Under the pieces are notes generated by a model. It saw nothing but the letters and a program-made list of their open reading frames with translations. It had not been told where the DNA came from and did not search any database. Positions 48,284 to 58,422 of a DNA stretch of 64,000 nt are shown in pieces. This DNA is from Terrabacter sp. Ter38 (GTDB lineage: Bacteria > Actinomycetota > Actinomycetes > Actinomycetales > Dermatophilaceae), in NCBI RefSeq assembly GCF_024519435.1, contig NZ_JALJRZ010000001.1, forward strand, positions 372,001 to 436,000, given 5' to 3'. The position numbers were made by a program, and so were the translations under genes. Numbering within the stretch: position 1 is the first letter of the stretch; each line of letters starts with the position of its first letter.

Positions 48284-49473
48284 ACACCGACCCGACGCGA
48301 CCGGGCGAGACCCCCGACGAGGAGCCGACCCTCATCGGTGCCGGCCTGCGCCCCGTCGAGGACCGGGTGCGCCGCGCTCTCGATGCCGAGGCGCGGTCGA
48401 TCACCCCGACCGACCGCCTCGGCGCGATCCTCGCCGACGCCCACGCGTCGGACGAGTCTTCTCGGGGCACCGGCACCGGCCACGGCTCGGGGTCCCGGCG
48501 CCACCGGTGGCTCGTGCCAGCGGTGGCGGCGGCCGCGGCCGTCCTCGTCGCCGGCACCGTCTGGGCCGTGAACCGGCCGCCTGCGCCGACGCCGCCGGTC
48601 GCCGGGACCCCGACCGCCGTGGCCACGTCGACCGCGCGGGCGTCGTCCCCGACGTCGTCCGGCGCACCGTCGAGCGTGCCGACGCAGACCGCGCAGCCGC
48701 CGACCTCCCCGGCGACGACCGCGGTCCCGCCTCCGGCCACCACGATCGCGACCGTGCCGGTCTACTACCTCGGCCCCGTCGTGGCCGGCAGCGACCAGCT
48801 CCGCCTCTTCCGCGAGTTCGTGTCGACCAGCGTCCCGTCGCCGTCGGTCGTCGGCGGGAAGGGGCTGTCCGCGCTACGCCTGGCGATGGGACCGGCACCG
48901 GCCGGGAGCAGCTACCAGACCGCGTGGTCCGGCGTGACCGCCGAGTCGGTGGCGCTCACCTCGGGGGCCATCACCGTCCGGCTCTCGTCCGGCACGACCT
49001 CCTCCGCGTCGCTCGCGACCGAACAGCTCGTCTGGACCGTCCAGGCCGCACTCGGCACGGTGCTGCCCGTCCGCTTCGAGCTCGCGGACGGCGGCAGCGA
49101 GGTCTCACCTGGCCACCCGGTCTCGGCGTCCTTCACGCGGCCCACCGACCCGATGACGGTCCTCGAGCAGGTCGCACCCGTCTGGGTCGACGAGCCGGCC
49201 CGGGGCTCCGCCGTCAGGGCCGGCGCACGGCTCACCGTCACGGGCGTCGCCAGCACGTTCGAGGCCACCGTCGAGTGGGAGCTCCTCCGCGACGGCCAGC
49301 GCGTCGACCACGGCTTCACGACGGCCTCGGCAGGTGCCCCGGACCGCGGCACGTACCGGTTCACCACGAAGACGTCGCTGACGCCGGGCGCCTACGTCGT
49401 CCGTGTCTTCGCCAGCAGCGCGAAGGACGGGTCGCCGGTCGCGGAGCAGCTCGTCCCCGTCACCGCTCGCTGA
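48280..49473 (+). CDS. Membrane protein with GerMN and Gmad2 domains
   Basis: The 397-residue protein has a cytoplasmic N-terminus of about 75 residues, one transmembrane helix (WLVPAVAAAAAVLVAGTVWAV), a Thr/Pro/Ser linker and two extracytoplasmic domains: GerMN-like (YYLGPVVAGSDQLRLFREFV onward) and Gmad2-like Ig domain at the C-terminus. Gmad domains are known from spore germination proteins, but they also occur in non-sporulating actinobacteria. Coupling to the sigma gene suggests an anti-sigma or sensor role; no ZAS zinc motif is visible. Confidence 0.78.
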   Translation: MNTDPTRPGETPDEEPTLIGAGLRPVEDRVRRALDAEARSITPTDRLGAILADAHASDESSRGTGTGHGSGSRRHRWLVPAVAAAAAVLVAGTVWAVNRPPAPTPPVAGTPTAVATSTARASSPTSSGAPSSVPTQTAQPPTSPATTAVPPPATTIATVPVYYLGPVVAGSDQLRLFREFVSTSVPSPSVVGGKGLSALRLAMGPAPAGSSYQTAWSGVTAESVALTSGAITVRLSSGTTSSASLATEQLVWTVQAALGTVLPVRFELADGGSEVSPGHPVSASFTRPTDPMTVLEQVAPVWVDEPARGSAVRAGARLTVTGVASTFEATVEWELLRDGQRVDHGFTTASAGAPDRGTYRFTTKTSLTPGAYVVRVFASSAKDGSPVAEQLVPVTAR

Positions 49474-49486
49474 CGGGATCCGCTAC

Positions 49487-49606
49487 TTCCCGGTTCGAGG
49501 TGATCTCGGCACCGACGCCCCTGACGACATCACCTCGAACCGGGAACGGATTCGGCCGGTTCGAGGTGATCTCGGCATCCACCCCGTGACGAGATCACCT
49601 CGCACC
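49487..49606. repeat. Two tandem hairpins, 66-bp period
   Basis: Hairpin 1 has an 18-bp perfect stem (49487-49504 with 49529-49546). Hairpin 2 pairs 49558-49573 with 49591-49606, with one mismatch. The segment CGGTTCGAGGTGATCTCGGC occurs at 49491 and 49557, 66 bp apart. They lie between the convergent genes ending at 49473 and 49622. Confidence 0.8.
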
Positions 49607-49621
49607 AGGGCGCGTATGCCG

Positions 49622-50365
49622 TCAGGTCCAGCGGGTGCGTGCGCTGAGGACGGCGAGGGCGGCGGGCCCGGCGGACGACGCCCGCAGGATCGTCGACCCG
49701 AGCCGGACCGGACGCGCCCCGGCGACCGTGAGGGCCTCGATCTCGCGGTCCGTGATGCCACCCTCCGGGCCGACGACCACGAGCACGTCGCCCGACGCGG
49801 GCAGCTCGACGGAGGCGAGCGGCTCGGTGGCGCCCTCGTGGAGCACGAGCGTGAGGGCCGCCTCCCCGACACGGGCCACGAGCGGAGCGAGCCCGACAGC
49901 AGGGGACGTCACCGGCATACGCGACCGGCGCGACTGCTTGGTCGCCCGCGCCACGACCGCGGCCCACTTGGCGAGCGACTTGGCGGCGCGGTCTCCGCGC
50001 CAGACCACGACGGATCGCTCCGCCTGCCAGGGCACGACCTCGTCGACACCGAGCTCGGTGGCGGCCTCGACGGCCTGCTCGTCACGGTCGCCCTTGGCGA
50101 GCGCCTGGACGAGGACGAGGCGTGGGGCGGGCTCGGCCTCCTCGCTGACCTCGACCACGCGTCCGCGGACCCACCCCCGGTCGACGTCGGTGGCCTCGAG
50201 CAGGACGCGCCGGCCCGCCCCGTCGGCGACGAAGTAGTGCTCACCCGGGCGGATGCGCACGACCGTCGCGGCGTGGCGCCCCTCGTCACCCTCGAGGAGC
50301 ACGGACGCCCCCACTTCAGCCCCGGCGACCGCGGAGGGCTCGCCGAGGAAGAGCTGGTGGGTCAC
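49622..50365 (-). CDS. rsmE: 16S rRNA (uracil1498-N3)-methyltransferase
   Basis: RsmE methylates U1498 of 16S rRNA. The 247-residue protein has the PUA-like N-domain and the SPOUT knot near the end: VVVGPEGGITDREIEAL and LGSTILRASSAGPAALAVL. It follows dnaJ by 18 bp on the same strand, in the conserved hrcA-dnaJ-rsmE order. Confidence 0.94.
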   Translation of the reverse strand: MTHQLFLGEPSAVAGAEVGASVLLEGDEGRHAATVVRIRPGEHYFVADGAGRRVLLEATDVDRGWVRGRVVEVSEEAEPAPRLVLVQALAKGDRDEQAVEAATELGVDEVVPWQAERSVVVWRGDRAAKSLAKWAAVVARATKQSRRSRMPVTSPAVGLAPLVARVGEAALTLVLHEGATEPLASVELPASGDVLVVVGPEGGITDREIEALTVAGARPVRLGSTILRASSAGPAALAVLSARTRWT

Positions 50366-50383
50366 CGGGCACTCACGTGGGGG

Positions 50384-51517
50384 TCACTTCTCCTTGAAGG
50401 CGTCGCGCAGCTTGCCGAACAGCCCCTTGTTGGCCGGGGTGAGACGACCCTCGTGCCGCTCCTCGCCGCGCAGGGTCGCGAACTGGTGCAGCAGCTCCCG
50501 CTGCTCCTCGGTGAGGCGGGTGGGCGTCTGCACCGTGGCGTGCACGAGCAGGTCGCCGCGACCCCCGTGGCGCAGGTGGGTGACGCCGAGACCGCGCAGG
50601 GTCAGCACGTCACCGCTCTGCGTGCCGGGCTTGATCTCGAGGTCCTGCATGCCGTCGAAGGTCGACAGCTTGAAGCTCGTGCCGAGCGCGGCGGCGGCCA
50701 TGGGCAGCTCGACGTTGCAGTGCAGGTCGTCACCGCGACGGGTGTAGGTGTCGTGGTTGACGACACGGATCTCGACGTAGAGGTCGGCCTTGGGTCCGTT
50801 GCCGGGGCCGACCTCGCCCTCTCCGGTCAGCTGGATGCGGGTGCCGGTGTCGACGCCCGCGGGCACCTTCAGCTTGAGGGAGCGACGGGTGCGCACGCGA
50901 CCGTCACCCGAGCAGTCGTGGCACGGGTCGGTGAGGGTCGAGCCGTAGCCCTGGCAGTTGACGCACGGGCGCGAGGTCATGACCTGGCCGAGGAAGCTCC
51001 GCTGGATCTGCTGCACCTCACCGGCACCCTTGCAGATCTGGCAGGTCTGGCGACCGGTGCCGGGCTCGGCGCCGTCGCCGTCGCAGCGCTTGCAGCCGAC
51101 CGCGGTGTCGAGCGTCAGCTCCTCCTCGGAGCCGAAGACAGCCTTGGACAGGTCGATGTCGAGGCGGACGAGCGCGTCCTGGCCGCGCTGCACGCGCGCC
51201 CGGGGTCCGCGCGTGCCGGCCTGGGCGCCCGCGCCGAAGAAGGCGTCCATGACGTCGCTGAACGAGAAGCCCTGTCCTGCACCGAAACCGGCACCGCCAC
51301 CCGAGGCGAACGGGTCGGCGCCCATGTCGAAGGACTGGCGCTTCTGCGGGTCGGAGAGCACGTCGTAGGCCTGCGAGACCCGCTTGAACTCCTCCTCGGC
51401 CTCGGCGCCGGGGTTCACGTCCGGGTGCAGCTTGCGGGCGAGTCGACGGTAGGCCTTCTTGATCTCCTCCTGGCTCGCGTCGCGCGAGACCCCGAGGACG
51501 GCGTAGTAGTCGTTCAA
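50384..51517 (-). CDS. dnaJ: Chaperone DnaJ
   Basis: The 377-residue type I J-protein stimulates DnaK. It has the J-domain HPD at 31-33, a Gly/Phe linker, four zinc modules ([32 protein letters not shown]) and the client-binding C-terminal domain. It is the copy that pairs with HrcA, so it should be under CIRCE/HrcA heat control. Confidence 0.95.
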   Translation of the reverse strand: MNDYYAVLGVSRDASQEEIKKAYRRLARKLHPDVNPGAEAEEEFKRVSQAYDVLSDPQKRQSFDMGADPFASGGGAGFGAGQGFSFSDVMDAFFGAGAQAGTRGPRARVQRGQDALVRLDIDLSKAVFGSEEELTLDTAVGCKRCDGDGAEPGTGRQTCQICKGAGEVQQIQRSFLGQVMTSRPCVNCQGYGSTLTDPCHDCSGDGRVRTRRSLKLKVPAGVDTGTRIQLTGEGEVGPGNGPKADLYVEIRVVNHDTYTRRGDDLHCNVELPMAAAALGTSFKLSTFDGMQDLEIKPGTQSGDVLTLRGLGVTHLRHGGRGDLLVHATVQTPTRLTEEQRELLHQFATLRGEERHEGRLTPANKGLFGKLRDAFKEK

Positions 51518-51599
51518 GCTGAGATTCCTTTTGGTACGTGGTGCTTTCGGTTCCGGCGCGGCGCTGCGCCGGCGGACTGGCCGCTGTGCTGCAGGTGGG

Positions 51600-52643
51600 T
51601 CAGGTGGCCTGGTTCTCGTCGAGGATCTCGGAGACGTACCGCGCGACGGCGCGGACCGAGGCCATGGTCGTGGGGTAGTCCATGCGGGTCGGCCCGAGCA
51701 CTCCGAGGCTCGCGACTCGCTCGGCGCCGGAGCCGTAGCCCATCGACACGAGGGACGTCGACTGGAGGCCGGTCACGGGGTTCTCGGAGCCGATGCGTAC
51801 GGAGACGAGCTCGGGGTCGTCGCCGAGCTGTCCGAGCAGCCGCAGCAGGGTCACGTGCTCCTCGAGTGCCTCGAGGATCGGGCCGATGGTGCGGGGGAAG
51901 TCGGTGCCGGCGCGCGCGAGGTTCGACTGCCCTGCGAGGACGACGCGCTCCTCCCGCTCCTCGACGAGCGCGTCGCCGAGCGCCGACACCACGGCCTCCA
52001 TGGCGGCGCGGTCGGCCTCGTCGGCCTCGTCGACGAGGCGGCGAAGGCGGGTCGCGGCCACGGTGAACGGGACGCCGGCCGCCACCTCGTTGATGCGCGC
52101 GCGGATCGTGGCGACGAGCGACTCGCCCGTGCCGTCGGAGAGCACGCGGCCCGTGTCGACGACACGCTGCTCGACGCGACCGGTGTTGACGATGAGCACG
52201 ATCATCAGGTGCGAGGACCCCATCGGCACGAGCTCGATGTGGCGCACCGTCGACCGCGTGAGCGAGGGGTACTGCACGACGGCGACCTGGCGGGTCAGGC
52301 TCGCGAGCAGGCGCACCGTGCGGTCGACGACGTCGTCGAGGTCGACGGCGCCCTCGAGGAACTGGCCGATGGCCCGGCGCTCGCCCGACCCGAGGGGCTT
52401 GACGGCGCTGAGCCGGTCGACGAAGACGCGGTAGCCGGCGTCGGTCGGTACGCGCCCGGCCGACGTGTGCGGCGCGTGGATGAGGCCCTCCTCCTCGAGC
52501 AGGGCCATGTCGTTGCGCACGGTCGCGGCGCTGACGCCGAGGTGGTGGCGCTCGACGAGCGCGCGGCTCCCCACGGGCTCGGAGGTCTGGACGTAGTCCT
52601 GCACGATCGCGCGCAGCACCATCAGCCTGCGGTCCTCGCTCAT
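51600..52643 (-). CDS. hrcA: Heat-inducible repressor HrcA
   Basis: HrcA represses chaperone genes by binding CIRCE. The 347-residue protein has the N-terminal winged helix ([22 protein letters not shown]) and the inserted dimerisation domain. ATG 52643 has AAGGAGG upstream. The CIRCE element just before it shows autoregulation together with dnaJ. Confidence 0.95.
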   Translation of the reverse strand: MSEDRRLMVLRAIVQDYVQTSEPVGSRALVERHHLGVSAATVRNDMALLEEEGLIHAPHTSAGRVPTDAGYRVFVDRLSAVKPLGSGERRAIGQFLEGAVDLDDVVDRTVRLLASLTRQVAVVQYPSLTRSTVRHIELVPMGSSHLMIVLIVNTGRVEQRVVDTGRVLSDGTGESLVATIRARINEVAAGVPFTVAATRLRRLVDEADEADRAAMEAVVSALGDALVEEREERVVLAGQSNLARAGTDFPRTIGPILEALEEHVTLLRLLGQLGDDPELVSVRIGSENPVTGLQSTSLVSMGYGSGAERVASLGVLGPTRMDYPTTMASVRAVARYVSEILDENQAT

Positions 52644-52664
52644 CGCGTCCCCTCCTTCACGGGT

Positions 52665-52691
52665 CTGGCACTCTCGATCGACGAGTGCCAA
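52665..52691. promoter_or_regulatory. CIRCE operator
   Basis: CTGGCACTC, a 9-nt spacer and GAGTGCCAA form the CIRCE inverted repeat, 22 bp before the hrcA start. The outer bases vary from the TTAGCACTC consensus (G at the fourth position), but the GCACTC/GAGTGC core and spacer length match. Confidence 0.88.
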
Positions 52692-52810
52692 GTCTACGAC
52701 GTGCCTCGCGGATCTCCGATTTCATCCAACCGTATGCCGTCGGGGGACCTCCGCCCCCGCCCGCGTGGCGGCTGCGTCCGACCCCACCCGGCGGCATACC
52801 CTCCCTAGTC

Positions 52811-53695
52811 GTGCCCCCCAACGATCGCTACGGATCCGACGTGCTCAGCGGCGACTGGCGTGCCCCGCGGCGCGGCCGGTCGACCCCGACACCGGCGGAG
52901 CCCGACCTCGTCGTCGAGGAGGTCGAGACCGGCTGGGTCGGCGCCGTCGTGCGGGTCGAGAAGGCGGGCGGGATGCACGTCGTCCACCTCGAGGACCGCC
53001 GCGGACGCACCAAGGCCTTCCCCCTCGGCCCGGGCTTCCTCCTCGACGGCGCCCCGGTGACGCTCACTCCCCCGCAGGCCGCCGCGGGCGCCGCCCTCGC
53101 CGGCGCACGCCGGGCCGCGTCCCGGACCGCGAGCGGCTCGGTCGCCGTCGAGGGCGCGCGAGCGCGCGTCGCGAGCGGGTCGCGGATCTACGTCGAGGGT
53201 CGTCACGACGCCGAGCTCGTCGAGAAGGTCTGGGGCGACGACCTGCGCGTCGAGGGCGTCGTCGTCGAGCTCATGGACGGCGTCGACGACCTCGCCGGCA
53301 TCATCGCCGACTTCCAGCCGGGACCCGGACGGCGCCTCGGGGTGCTCGTCGACCACCTCGTCCCCGGCACCAAGGAGGCCCGGATCGTCGCGCAGGCCCA
53401 GGCCCTCCCGGGCCTGTCCCAGCACGTGCGCATCCTCGGCCACCCCTACGTCGACGTCTGGCAGTCCGTGCGGCCCGAGCGGCTCGGCTGGCAGCAGTGG
53501 CCGGTCATCCCGCGCGGCACGTCGTGGAAGCACGGCATCTGCGCCGAGCTCGGCTGGGCCCACACGAGCCAGGCGGACATCGCCAACGCGTGGAAGCGGA
53601 TCCTCGGCACGGTGCGCACGTACGCCGACCTCGAGCCCACGCTGCTCGCCAGTGTCGAGGAGCTCATCGACTTCGTCACCGAGCCCGGCGCCTGA
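52811..53695 (+). CDS. DUF3097 family protein
   Basis: The 294-residue protein belongs to the actinobacterial family DUF3097, found divergent from or beside hrcA/hemW. It contains a TOPRIM-like stretch (SRIYVEGRHDAELVEKVWG), with a conserved Glu in YVEGRHD and acidic residues later (LVDHLVPGTKEARI). No activity is known. GTG 52811 gives a start close to relatives. Confidence 0.85.
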   Translation: MPPNDRYGSDVLSGDWRAPRRGRSTPTPAEPDLVVEEVETGWVGAVVRVEKAGGMHVVHLEDRRGRTKAFPLGPGFLLDGAPVTLTPPQAAAGAALAGARRAASRTASGSVAVEGARARVASGSRIYVEGRHDAELVEKVWGDDLRVEGVVVELMDGVDDLAGIIADFQPGPGRRLGVLVDHLVPGTKEARIVAQAQALPGLSQHVRILGHPYVDVWQSVRPERLGWQQWPVIPRGTSWKHGICAELGWAHTSQADIANAWKRILGTVRTYADLEPTLLASVEELIDFVTEPGA

Positions 53696-53741
53696 GCCTC
53701 GGCGGCCCCGCTGGGCGCCCTGGGCGTCCTGGGCTCCCGGG

Positions 53742-55460
53742 TCACTTCTTGAGGTAGCCCTGGACGTCGACGACGAGGTAGGACGCCGCACTCGTGTGCA
53801 CCGTGATCGAGCCGTCGGCGCCGACCGGGACGACGACGGCGTTGACCCGGGTTCGGCCCGAGGCCACCGTGACGTTGGCGGGGGTCGGTCGGGTCGTGCC
53901 CGAGGCATACGCCGTCACGGCGGTCGTCGCCGTCGGTGCGATGGGGGTCAGGGTGATCGACACCGCCGCCACCCCGACGGTGGGCACCCCTGCCCGGCCG
54001 AGGACGGGCACCGAGACGGTCGAGCCCGCCGCGACGCGCCCCGTCGGGGCACCGAGCCCGATGCGGGTGTCGAGCACTCGCGACGGGGCGAGCGCCACGT
54101 GGTCACCGCCCGTCCTGAACCAGCCGACCACGTCGACGAGCAGGTCGGTCTCGGCCGTGGACTGGATGGTCACCTTGCCGCCGGTGCCCATCCGCGACAC
54201 GACGACACCCGTCATGGCGGCGTCCGCGTCGTAGCGCACGTGCGCCGTCGTCGGTCGGGTCGTCCCCGTCGGGTATGCCGTCAGCCAGCCGCCGGCGCTG
54301 GGCGCGACCGCCGAGACGGCGAGGACGACGGCCGACGCCCCCGTGCTGGGGACGATGCCGGCGCCGGCCACCGGCAGGTCGACGCTGCCGTTCGCGGGCA
54401 CGCGCACCTGGGGCGTGCCGAGAGCGGTGCGCGTGTCGAGGACACGGGTCGGTGTGACGGAGACGAGGTGCCCCGTCGTGGGGTACCACCCGACGACCTC
54501 CGCGACGAGGTGCGCCGCCGCCGAGGTGTAGAGCCGGACCTTGCCGTCGGTGCCGAGTCGGGCCGGGACGAGCTCGCTGATCGTGCCGGCGGCCGGGTAG
54601 GTGACGCTGCGGGATCCGGGGCGGGTCGCACCGGACGGGTAGCTCGTGAGGTAGCCGGCCGCGGCGGGCGCGGTGACCGTGACGTTGAGGATCGCGGTGC
54701 CGACGCCGCCGCTCGGGACGCCGGCTCGGCCGCTGACCTGCAGGGCGAGCGACGCACCGGCCGCGACCTTGGCCGCCGGGGCCCCGAGGCCGGTGCGGGT
54801 GTCGAGCAGCCGGGTGGGGGTCAGAGGGCGGTAGACGTCGGTGTCGATGACCGTCGCGCCCTGGTCCCGCAGGTGGATGAAGCCGTTGGGCCACTTGCCT
54901 CCGGCCCTCGTGACCTTGCGCCACCTGAAGTCGCCACCCCAGTTGTCCTCGGACACGAGGACCTCATCGGCCGACACCACCTTCTCGACGTAGGCGACGT
55001 GTCCCGTCGAGGAGAAGGAGGTGTTCCACCAGGCGACCGAGCCGACGGCAGGGTCGTCGTTCGTCTGGCCCGGAAAGGCCGGACCCCAGTTGTACGCGTT
55101 GCCGGACAGGGTGGCGGGCCTGGTGTTGGGCAGGCCGTTCTTGACCAGGCGGTAGGCGACGTAGTTCGTGCAGTTGTGCCCCGACGACTGGCGCCAGTAG
55201 CTCGTGGCGCTGTTGTCCTTGTAGCCCGAGTTCGGGTAGCCGGCCGCCTGGCACGGGTCGTAGCCGGTGCACAGCACGATCCACTCGGCGGAGCGGGCCG
55301 GTCCGGCCAGACCGACCGTCCCGACCGCCCCGAGCAGGAGCGCGACCACCGCGAGGAGCACGGCGCCGGTGCGCGTCCCTGCGGCACGAGAGTCCCGACC
55401 GGAGGCGGTGCCGGGTCCGGAGAGACGGGGCACGGCCCCGAGGTCGCGCTCGCGTGGCAT
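53742..55460 (-). CDS. Secreted CHAP-domain protein with three surface repeats
   Basis: The 572-residue exported protein has a long charged start and a hydrophobic signal (about 31-58). A CHAP domain (about 65-200) follows, with Cys97 in GHNCTNYVAYRL and His154 in STGHVAYVEKV, typical of peptidoglycan amidases/endopeptidases. Three repeats of about 115 residues follow (218-332, 333-450, 451-572), each opening with LDTRTGLG-like sequence and closing with VDVVGW-like sequence. They are probably wall- or carbohydrate-binding. A low-G+C upstream stretch (55500-55600) likely holds the promoter. Confidence 0.85.
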   Translation of the reverse strand: MPRERDLGAVPRLSGPGTASGRDSRAAGTRTGAVLLAVVALLLGAVGTVGLAGPARSAEWIVLCTGYDPCQAAGYPNSGYKDNSATSYWRQSSGHNCTNYVAYRLVKNGLPNTRPATLSGNAYNWGPAFPGQTNDDPAVGSVAWWNTSFSSTGHVAYVEKVVSADEVLVSEDNWGGDFRWRKVTRAGGKWPNGFIHLRDQGATVIDTDVYRPLTPTRLLDTRTGLGAPAAKVAAGASLALQVSGRAGVPSGGVGTAILNVTVTAPAAAGYLTSYPSGATRPGSRSVTYPAAGTISELVPARLGTDGKVRLYTSAAAHLVAEVVGWYPTTGHLVSVTPTRVLDTRTALGTPQVRVPANGSVDLPVAGAGIVPSTGASAVVLAVSAVAPSAGGWLTAYPTGTTRPTTAHVRYDADAAMTGVVVSRMGTGGKVTIQSTAETDLLVDVVGWFRTGGDHVALAPSRVLDTRIGLGAPTGRVAAGSTVSVPVLGRAGVPTVGVAAVSITLTPIAPTATTAVTAYASGTTRPTPANVTVASGRTRVNAVVVPVGADGSITVHTSAASYLVVDVQGYLKK

Positions 55461-55601
55461 AGGTGTCTCCCGTGGTCGCCGTGGGTGCACTCGGCAATCT
55501 AGGACAATCGGGCCACACGATCACTGGTTTCCCAAAAATCCCAGGCGACACGCGAGAGATCTACGTGACCTCCGGCCACTCCTGTGTTAACGACACCACT
55601 G

Positions 55602-57098
55602 TCATTTGTCCCGTGGTCGCACCGAGCGGTCCCCGCTTCGCCGGCGGCCGGGGACGGCCACGCGGGCGATGACCTGCTCCTTGAGCGAGGTGAAGGGCGG
55701 CCGCACCCAGACCGTGGTGTCGGGTCGGGTGGGCAGGGCGAGCACGGCCTTGTCGTGCGAGAAGAGCGCGACGGAGCGCTCACCGTGGTACGCGCCCATG
55801 CCACTGGGTCCCACCCCACCGAAGGGAAGGCCGGGGACGGCGAGGTGCGCGAGGGGGATGTTGAAGCCGAGCGCGCCGGACGAGGTGTCGCGCACGAAGC
55901 GCTGACGCACCTCGTCGGAGCGTGTGAAGACGTAGAGCGCCAGTGGCTTGTCACGCCGGTTGACGACGTCGATCGCCGCGTCGAGCCCGTCGACGGCGAC
56001 GAGGGGTAGGACGGGACCGAAGATCTCCTCACGCATGACGAGCTCACGCGGGTCGTCCGCGTCGTCGACCTCGACGAGGGTCGGCTCGAGGTAGCGCGTG
56101 GAGGCGTCGGACCGACCGCCGGCAACGACCCTGGCCGGGTCGACGAGAGCGGTGAGCCGCTCGAAGTGGCGCGCGTTGACGATCCGGCCGTAGTCGGCGC
56201 ACGTGGACGGGTCAGCACCGAATGCCTCCCGGATCGCTTGCCCGAGAAGGGGTTTGAGGGCATCGAGCGTCGAGCGGCTCGCGAGCACGTAGTCGGGCGC
56301 CACACACGTCTGGCCGGCGTTGGTGAACTTGCCCCAGACGAGCCGGCGCGCGGTCACCTCGAGGTCGGCATCGTCGGCGACGTAGGCCGGGGACTTGCCC
56401 CCGAGCTCGAGCGTCACCGGCGTCAGGTGCCGGGCGGCGGCCTCGAGGACGACCCGACCGACGGCTCCGTTGCCGGTGTAGAAGATGTGGTCGAACCGCT
56501 CGGCGAGCAGCGCGGTCGTCTCCGGGACCGCCCCCTCGACGACGTGGACCGCCGAGTCGTCGAGGAGCTGCGGAACCAGGCGCGCGAGCACCCGTGAGGT
56601 GGCCGGGGCGAGCTCGCTCGGCTTGAGGACGACGGCGTTGCCGGCAGCGAGCGCGCCGACGAGCGGGGCGAGGCACAGCTGGACCGGGTAGTTCCACGGC
56701 GCGATGACGAGGACGACGCCGAGCGGCTCACGCACGACCTTGGCGCGGCCGGGTGCGAGCGAGAGCGGCACCGGCACGCGGCGCGGGGCGGTCCACGACC
56801 GGAGGTGTCGCAGCGTGTGGTCGATCTCGCGCACGACGAAGCCGGTCTCGGTGACCCAGGCCTCGGTGGCGCTCTTGCCGAGGTCGGCGTGCAGCGCCTC
56901 GGCGAGCTCGTCCTCGTGGTCGACGAGCAGCGAGCGCAGGGCCCGCAGCTGGGCGACCCGCCAGTCCCGGGGCTTGGTGACCCCGTCGTCGAAGGCGCGT
57001 CGGGCCGCGGCGACGACCTCCGCCGCGTGCGAGACCGCTCCGCGGCTCGCGTGGGAGTCCGCCGCGTCACCGGTGGTCGTCGACAGGGTCTCGCTCAT
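55602..57098 (-). CDS. NAD(P)-dependent aldehyde dehydrogenase
   Basis: The 498-residue enzyme oxidises an aldehyde to the acid. Catalytic residues are Asn136 in APWNYPVQ, Glu231 in [10 protein letters not shown] and nucleophile Cys265 in [11 protein letters not shown]. It is closest to class 3-type fatty or aromatic aldehyde dehydrogenases in its Pro/Arg-rich tail and [15 protein letters not shown]. It lies 25 bp downstream of hemW and may be co-transcribed; substrate unknown. Confidence 0.9.
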   Translation of the reverse strand: MSETLSTTTGDAADSHASRGAVSHAAEVVAAARRAFDDGVTKPRDWRVAQLRALRSLLVDHEDELAEALHADLGKSATEAWVTETGFVVREIDHTLRHLRSWTAPRRVPVPLSLAPGRAKVVREPLGVVLVIAPWNYPVQLCLAPLVGALAAGNAVVLKPSELAPATSRVLARLVPQLLDDSAVHVVEGAVPETTALLAERFDHIFYTGNGAVGRVVLEAAARHLTPVTLELGGKSPAYVADDADLEVTARRLVWGKFTNAGQTCVAPDYVLASRSTLDALKPLLGQAIREAFGADPSTCADYGRIVNARHFERLTALVDPARVVAGGRSDASTRYLEPTLVEVDDADDPRELVMREEIFGPVLPLVAVDGLDAAIDVVNRRDKPLALYVFTRSDEVRQRFVRDTSSGALGFNIPLAHLAVPGLPFGGVGPSGMGAYHGERSVALFSHDKAVLALPTRPDTTVWVRPPFTSLKEQVIARVAVPGRRRSGDRSVRPRDK

Positions 57099-57123
57099 CG
57101 GGGCCTTCCTCGTCGGGGGCCCC

Positions 57124-58359
57124 TCAGGAGGCGAGGAGCCGGTGCACCACCGTGTCCGCGAGCAGGCGCCCGCGCCGGGTCAGCACGAGGCGCGAGTCCC
57201 GCAGGACGGCCGTGCCGTCGAGCAGACCGTCGGCGATGAGGCCGGCCACGGCGGTGCGACCCGATCCTCGCAGATCGGAGACCGGCAGTCCCTCGACGAG
57301 GCGTGTGCCGAGCAGCACACGCTCGTCGTAACGCTGGTCGTCGGTGAGCAGCTCGCGCGCCTGGGCGGGCGACTCCCCCGCACCCAGCCGGGCGGCATAC
57401 GCACTCGGGTGCTTGACGTTCCACCAGCGGAGGCCGCCGACGTGGCTGTGCGCGCCCGGCCCGACGCCCCACCAGTTCGTCCCCGACCAGTACGCGACGT
57501 TGTGGCGGCACCGGGTCTGCTCCGTGCGCGCCCAGTTGCTCACTTCGTACCACCCGAACCCCGCGGCGGAGAGCAGCTCGTCGGCGAGCTCGTACTTGTC
57601 GGCCTCGTCGTCGTCCTCCGGCGCGGGTACGACTCCGCGGCGCACCTGGGCCGCGAGCTTGGTGCCGTCCTCGACGACGAGCGCGTAGGCCGAGACGTGG
57701 TCGGGCTCGAGGGCGACGGCGGCCTCGAGGCTGCGGCGCCAGTCCTCGAGCGACTCCCCCGGCGTTCCGTAGATGAGATCGACGCTGACCTGCATCCCGG
57801 CGGCCTTCGTGGCGGCGACGGCTCGCGCGACGTTGTCGGGGTCGTGCGTGCGCTCGAGGGTGCGCAGCACGTGCGGCACGGCCGACTGCATCCCGACGGA
57901 GACGCGGGTGAAGCCGCCGGCGGCGAGCTCCCGGAGCGAGTCGGGCGTCACGGAGTCGGGGTTGGCCTCGGTCGTGACCTCCGCGTCGGGGGCCAGCCCG
58001 AACCGCGTGCGTATGCCGTCCAGCACCGTCACGAGGTCGGCGGACCTCAGCATCGTGGGAGTGCCACCGCCGACGAACACCGTCGACACCGGGGGCGCTT
58101 CGTCGCCCAGCACCGAACGGGCGAGGTCGAGCTCACGCAGGGCCGCATCGGCGTACGTGTCGATCCCGATGCTCGCCCCCGGGCCGCCGAGCTCGGTCAG
58201 CGTGTAGGTGTTGAAGTCGCAGTAGCCGCAGCGGACCGTGCAGAACGGCACGTGCACGTAGACGCCGAGGTCGGTGCCCGGGAGGTCGACCAGCGCCGCG
58301 GCGGGCAGCTCACCCGTGCTGGGAGCGGGGTCGCCGTCGGGGAGGGCGGAGGGCGGCAT
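57124..58359 (-). CDS. hemW: Radical SAM heme chaperone HemW
   Basis: HemW delivers heme to client proteins and was long annotated as oxygen-independent coproporphyrinogen oxidase. The 411-residue protein has the radical SAM motif Cys40-x3-Cys44-x2-Cys47 followed by DFNTY ([13 protein letters not shown]), the HemW signature. It lacks the extra N-terminal region of HemN. The start ATG 58359 lies inside a GTATGCCG motif; an internal GTATGCC forces an ATA Ile codon. Confidence 0.92.
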   Translation of the reverse strand: MPPSALPDGDPAPSTGELPAAALVDLPGTDLGVYVHVPFCTVRCGYCDFNTYTLTELGGPGASIGIDTYADAALRELDLARSVLGDEAPPVSTVFVGGGTPTMLRSADLVTVLDGIRTRFGLAPDAEVTTEANPDSVTPDSLRELAAGGFTRVSVGMQSAVPHVLRTLERTHDPDNVARAVAATKAAGMQVSVDLIYGTPGESLEDWRRSLEAAVALEPDHVSAYALVVEDGTKLAAQVRRGVVPAPEDDDEADKYELADELLSAAGFGWYEVSNWARTEQTRCRHNVAYWSGTNWWGVGPGAHSHVGGLRWWNVKHPSAYAARLGAGESPAQARELLTDDQRYDERVLLGTRLVEGLPVSDLRGSGRTAVAGLIADGLLDGTAVLRDSRLVLTRRGRLLADTVVHRLLAS

Positions 58360-58422
58360 ACGTCCATTGTCCCAGCCCGGTGGGCATGTCCCGTCCACTC
58401 CCCGCGGTCGTACGCTGCCCCC

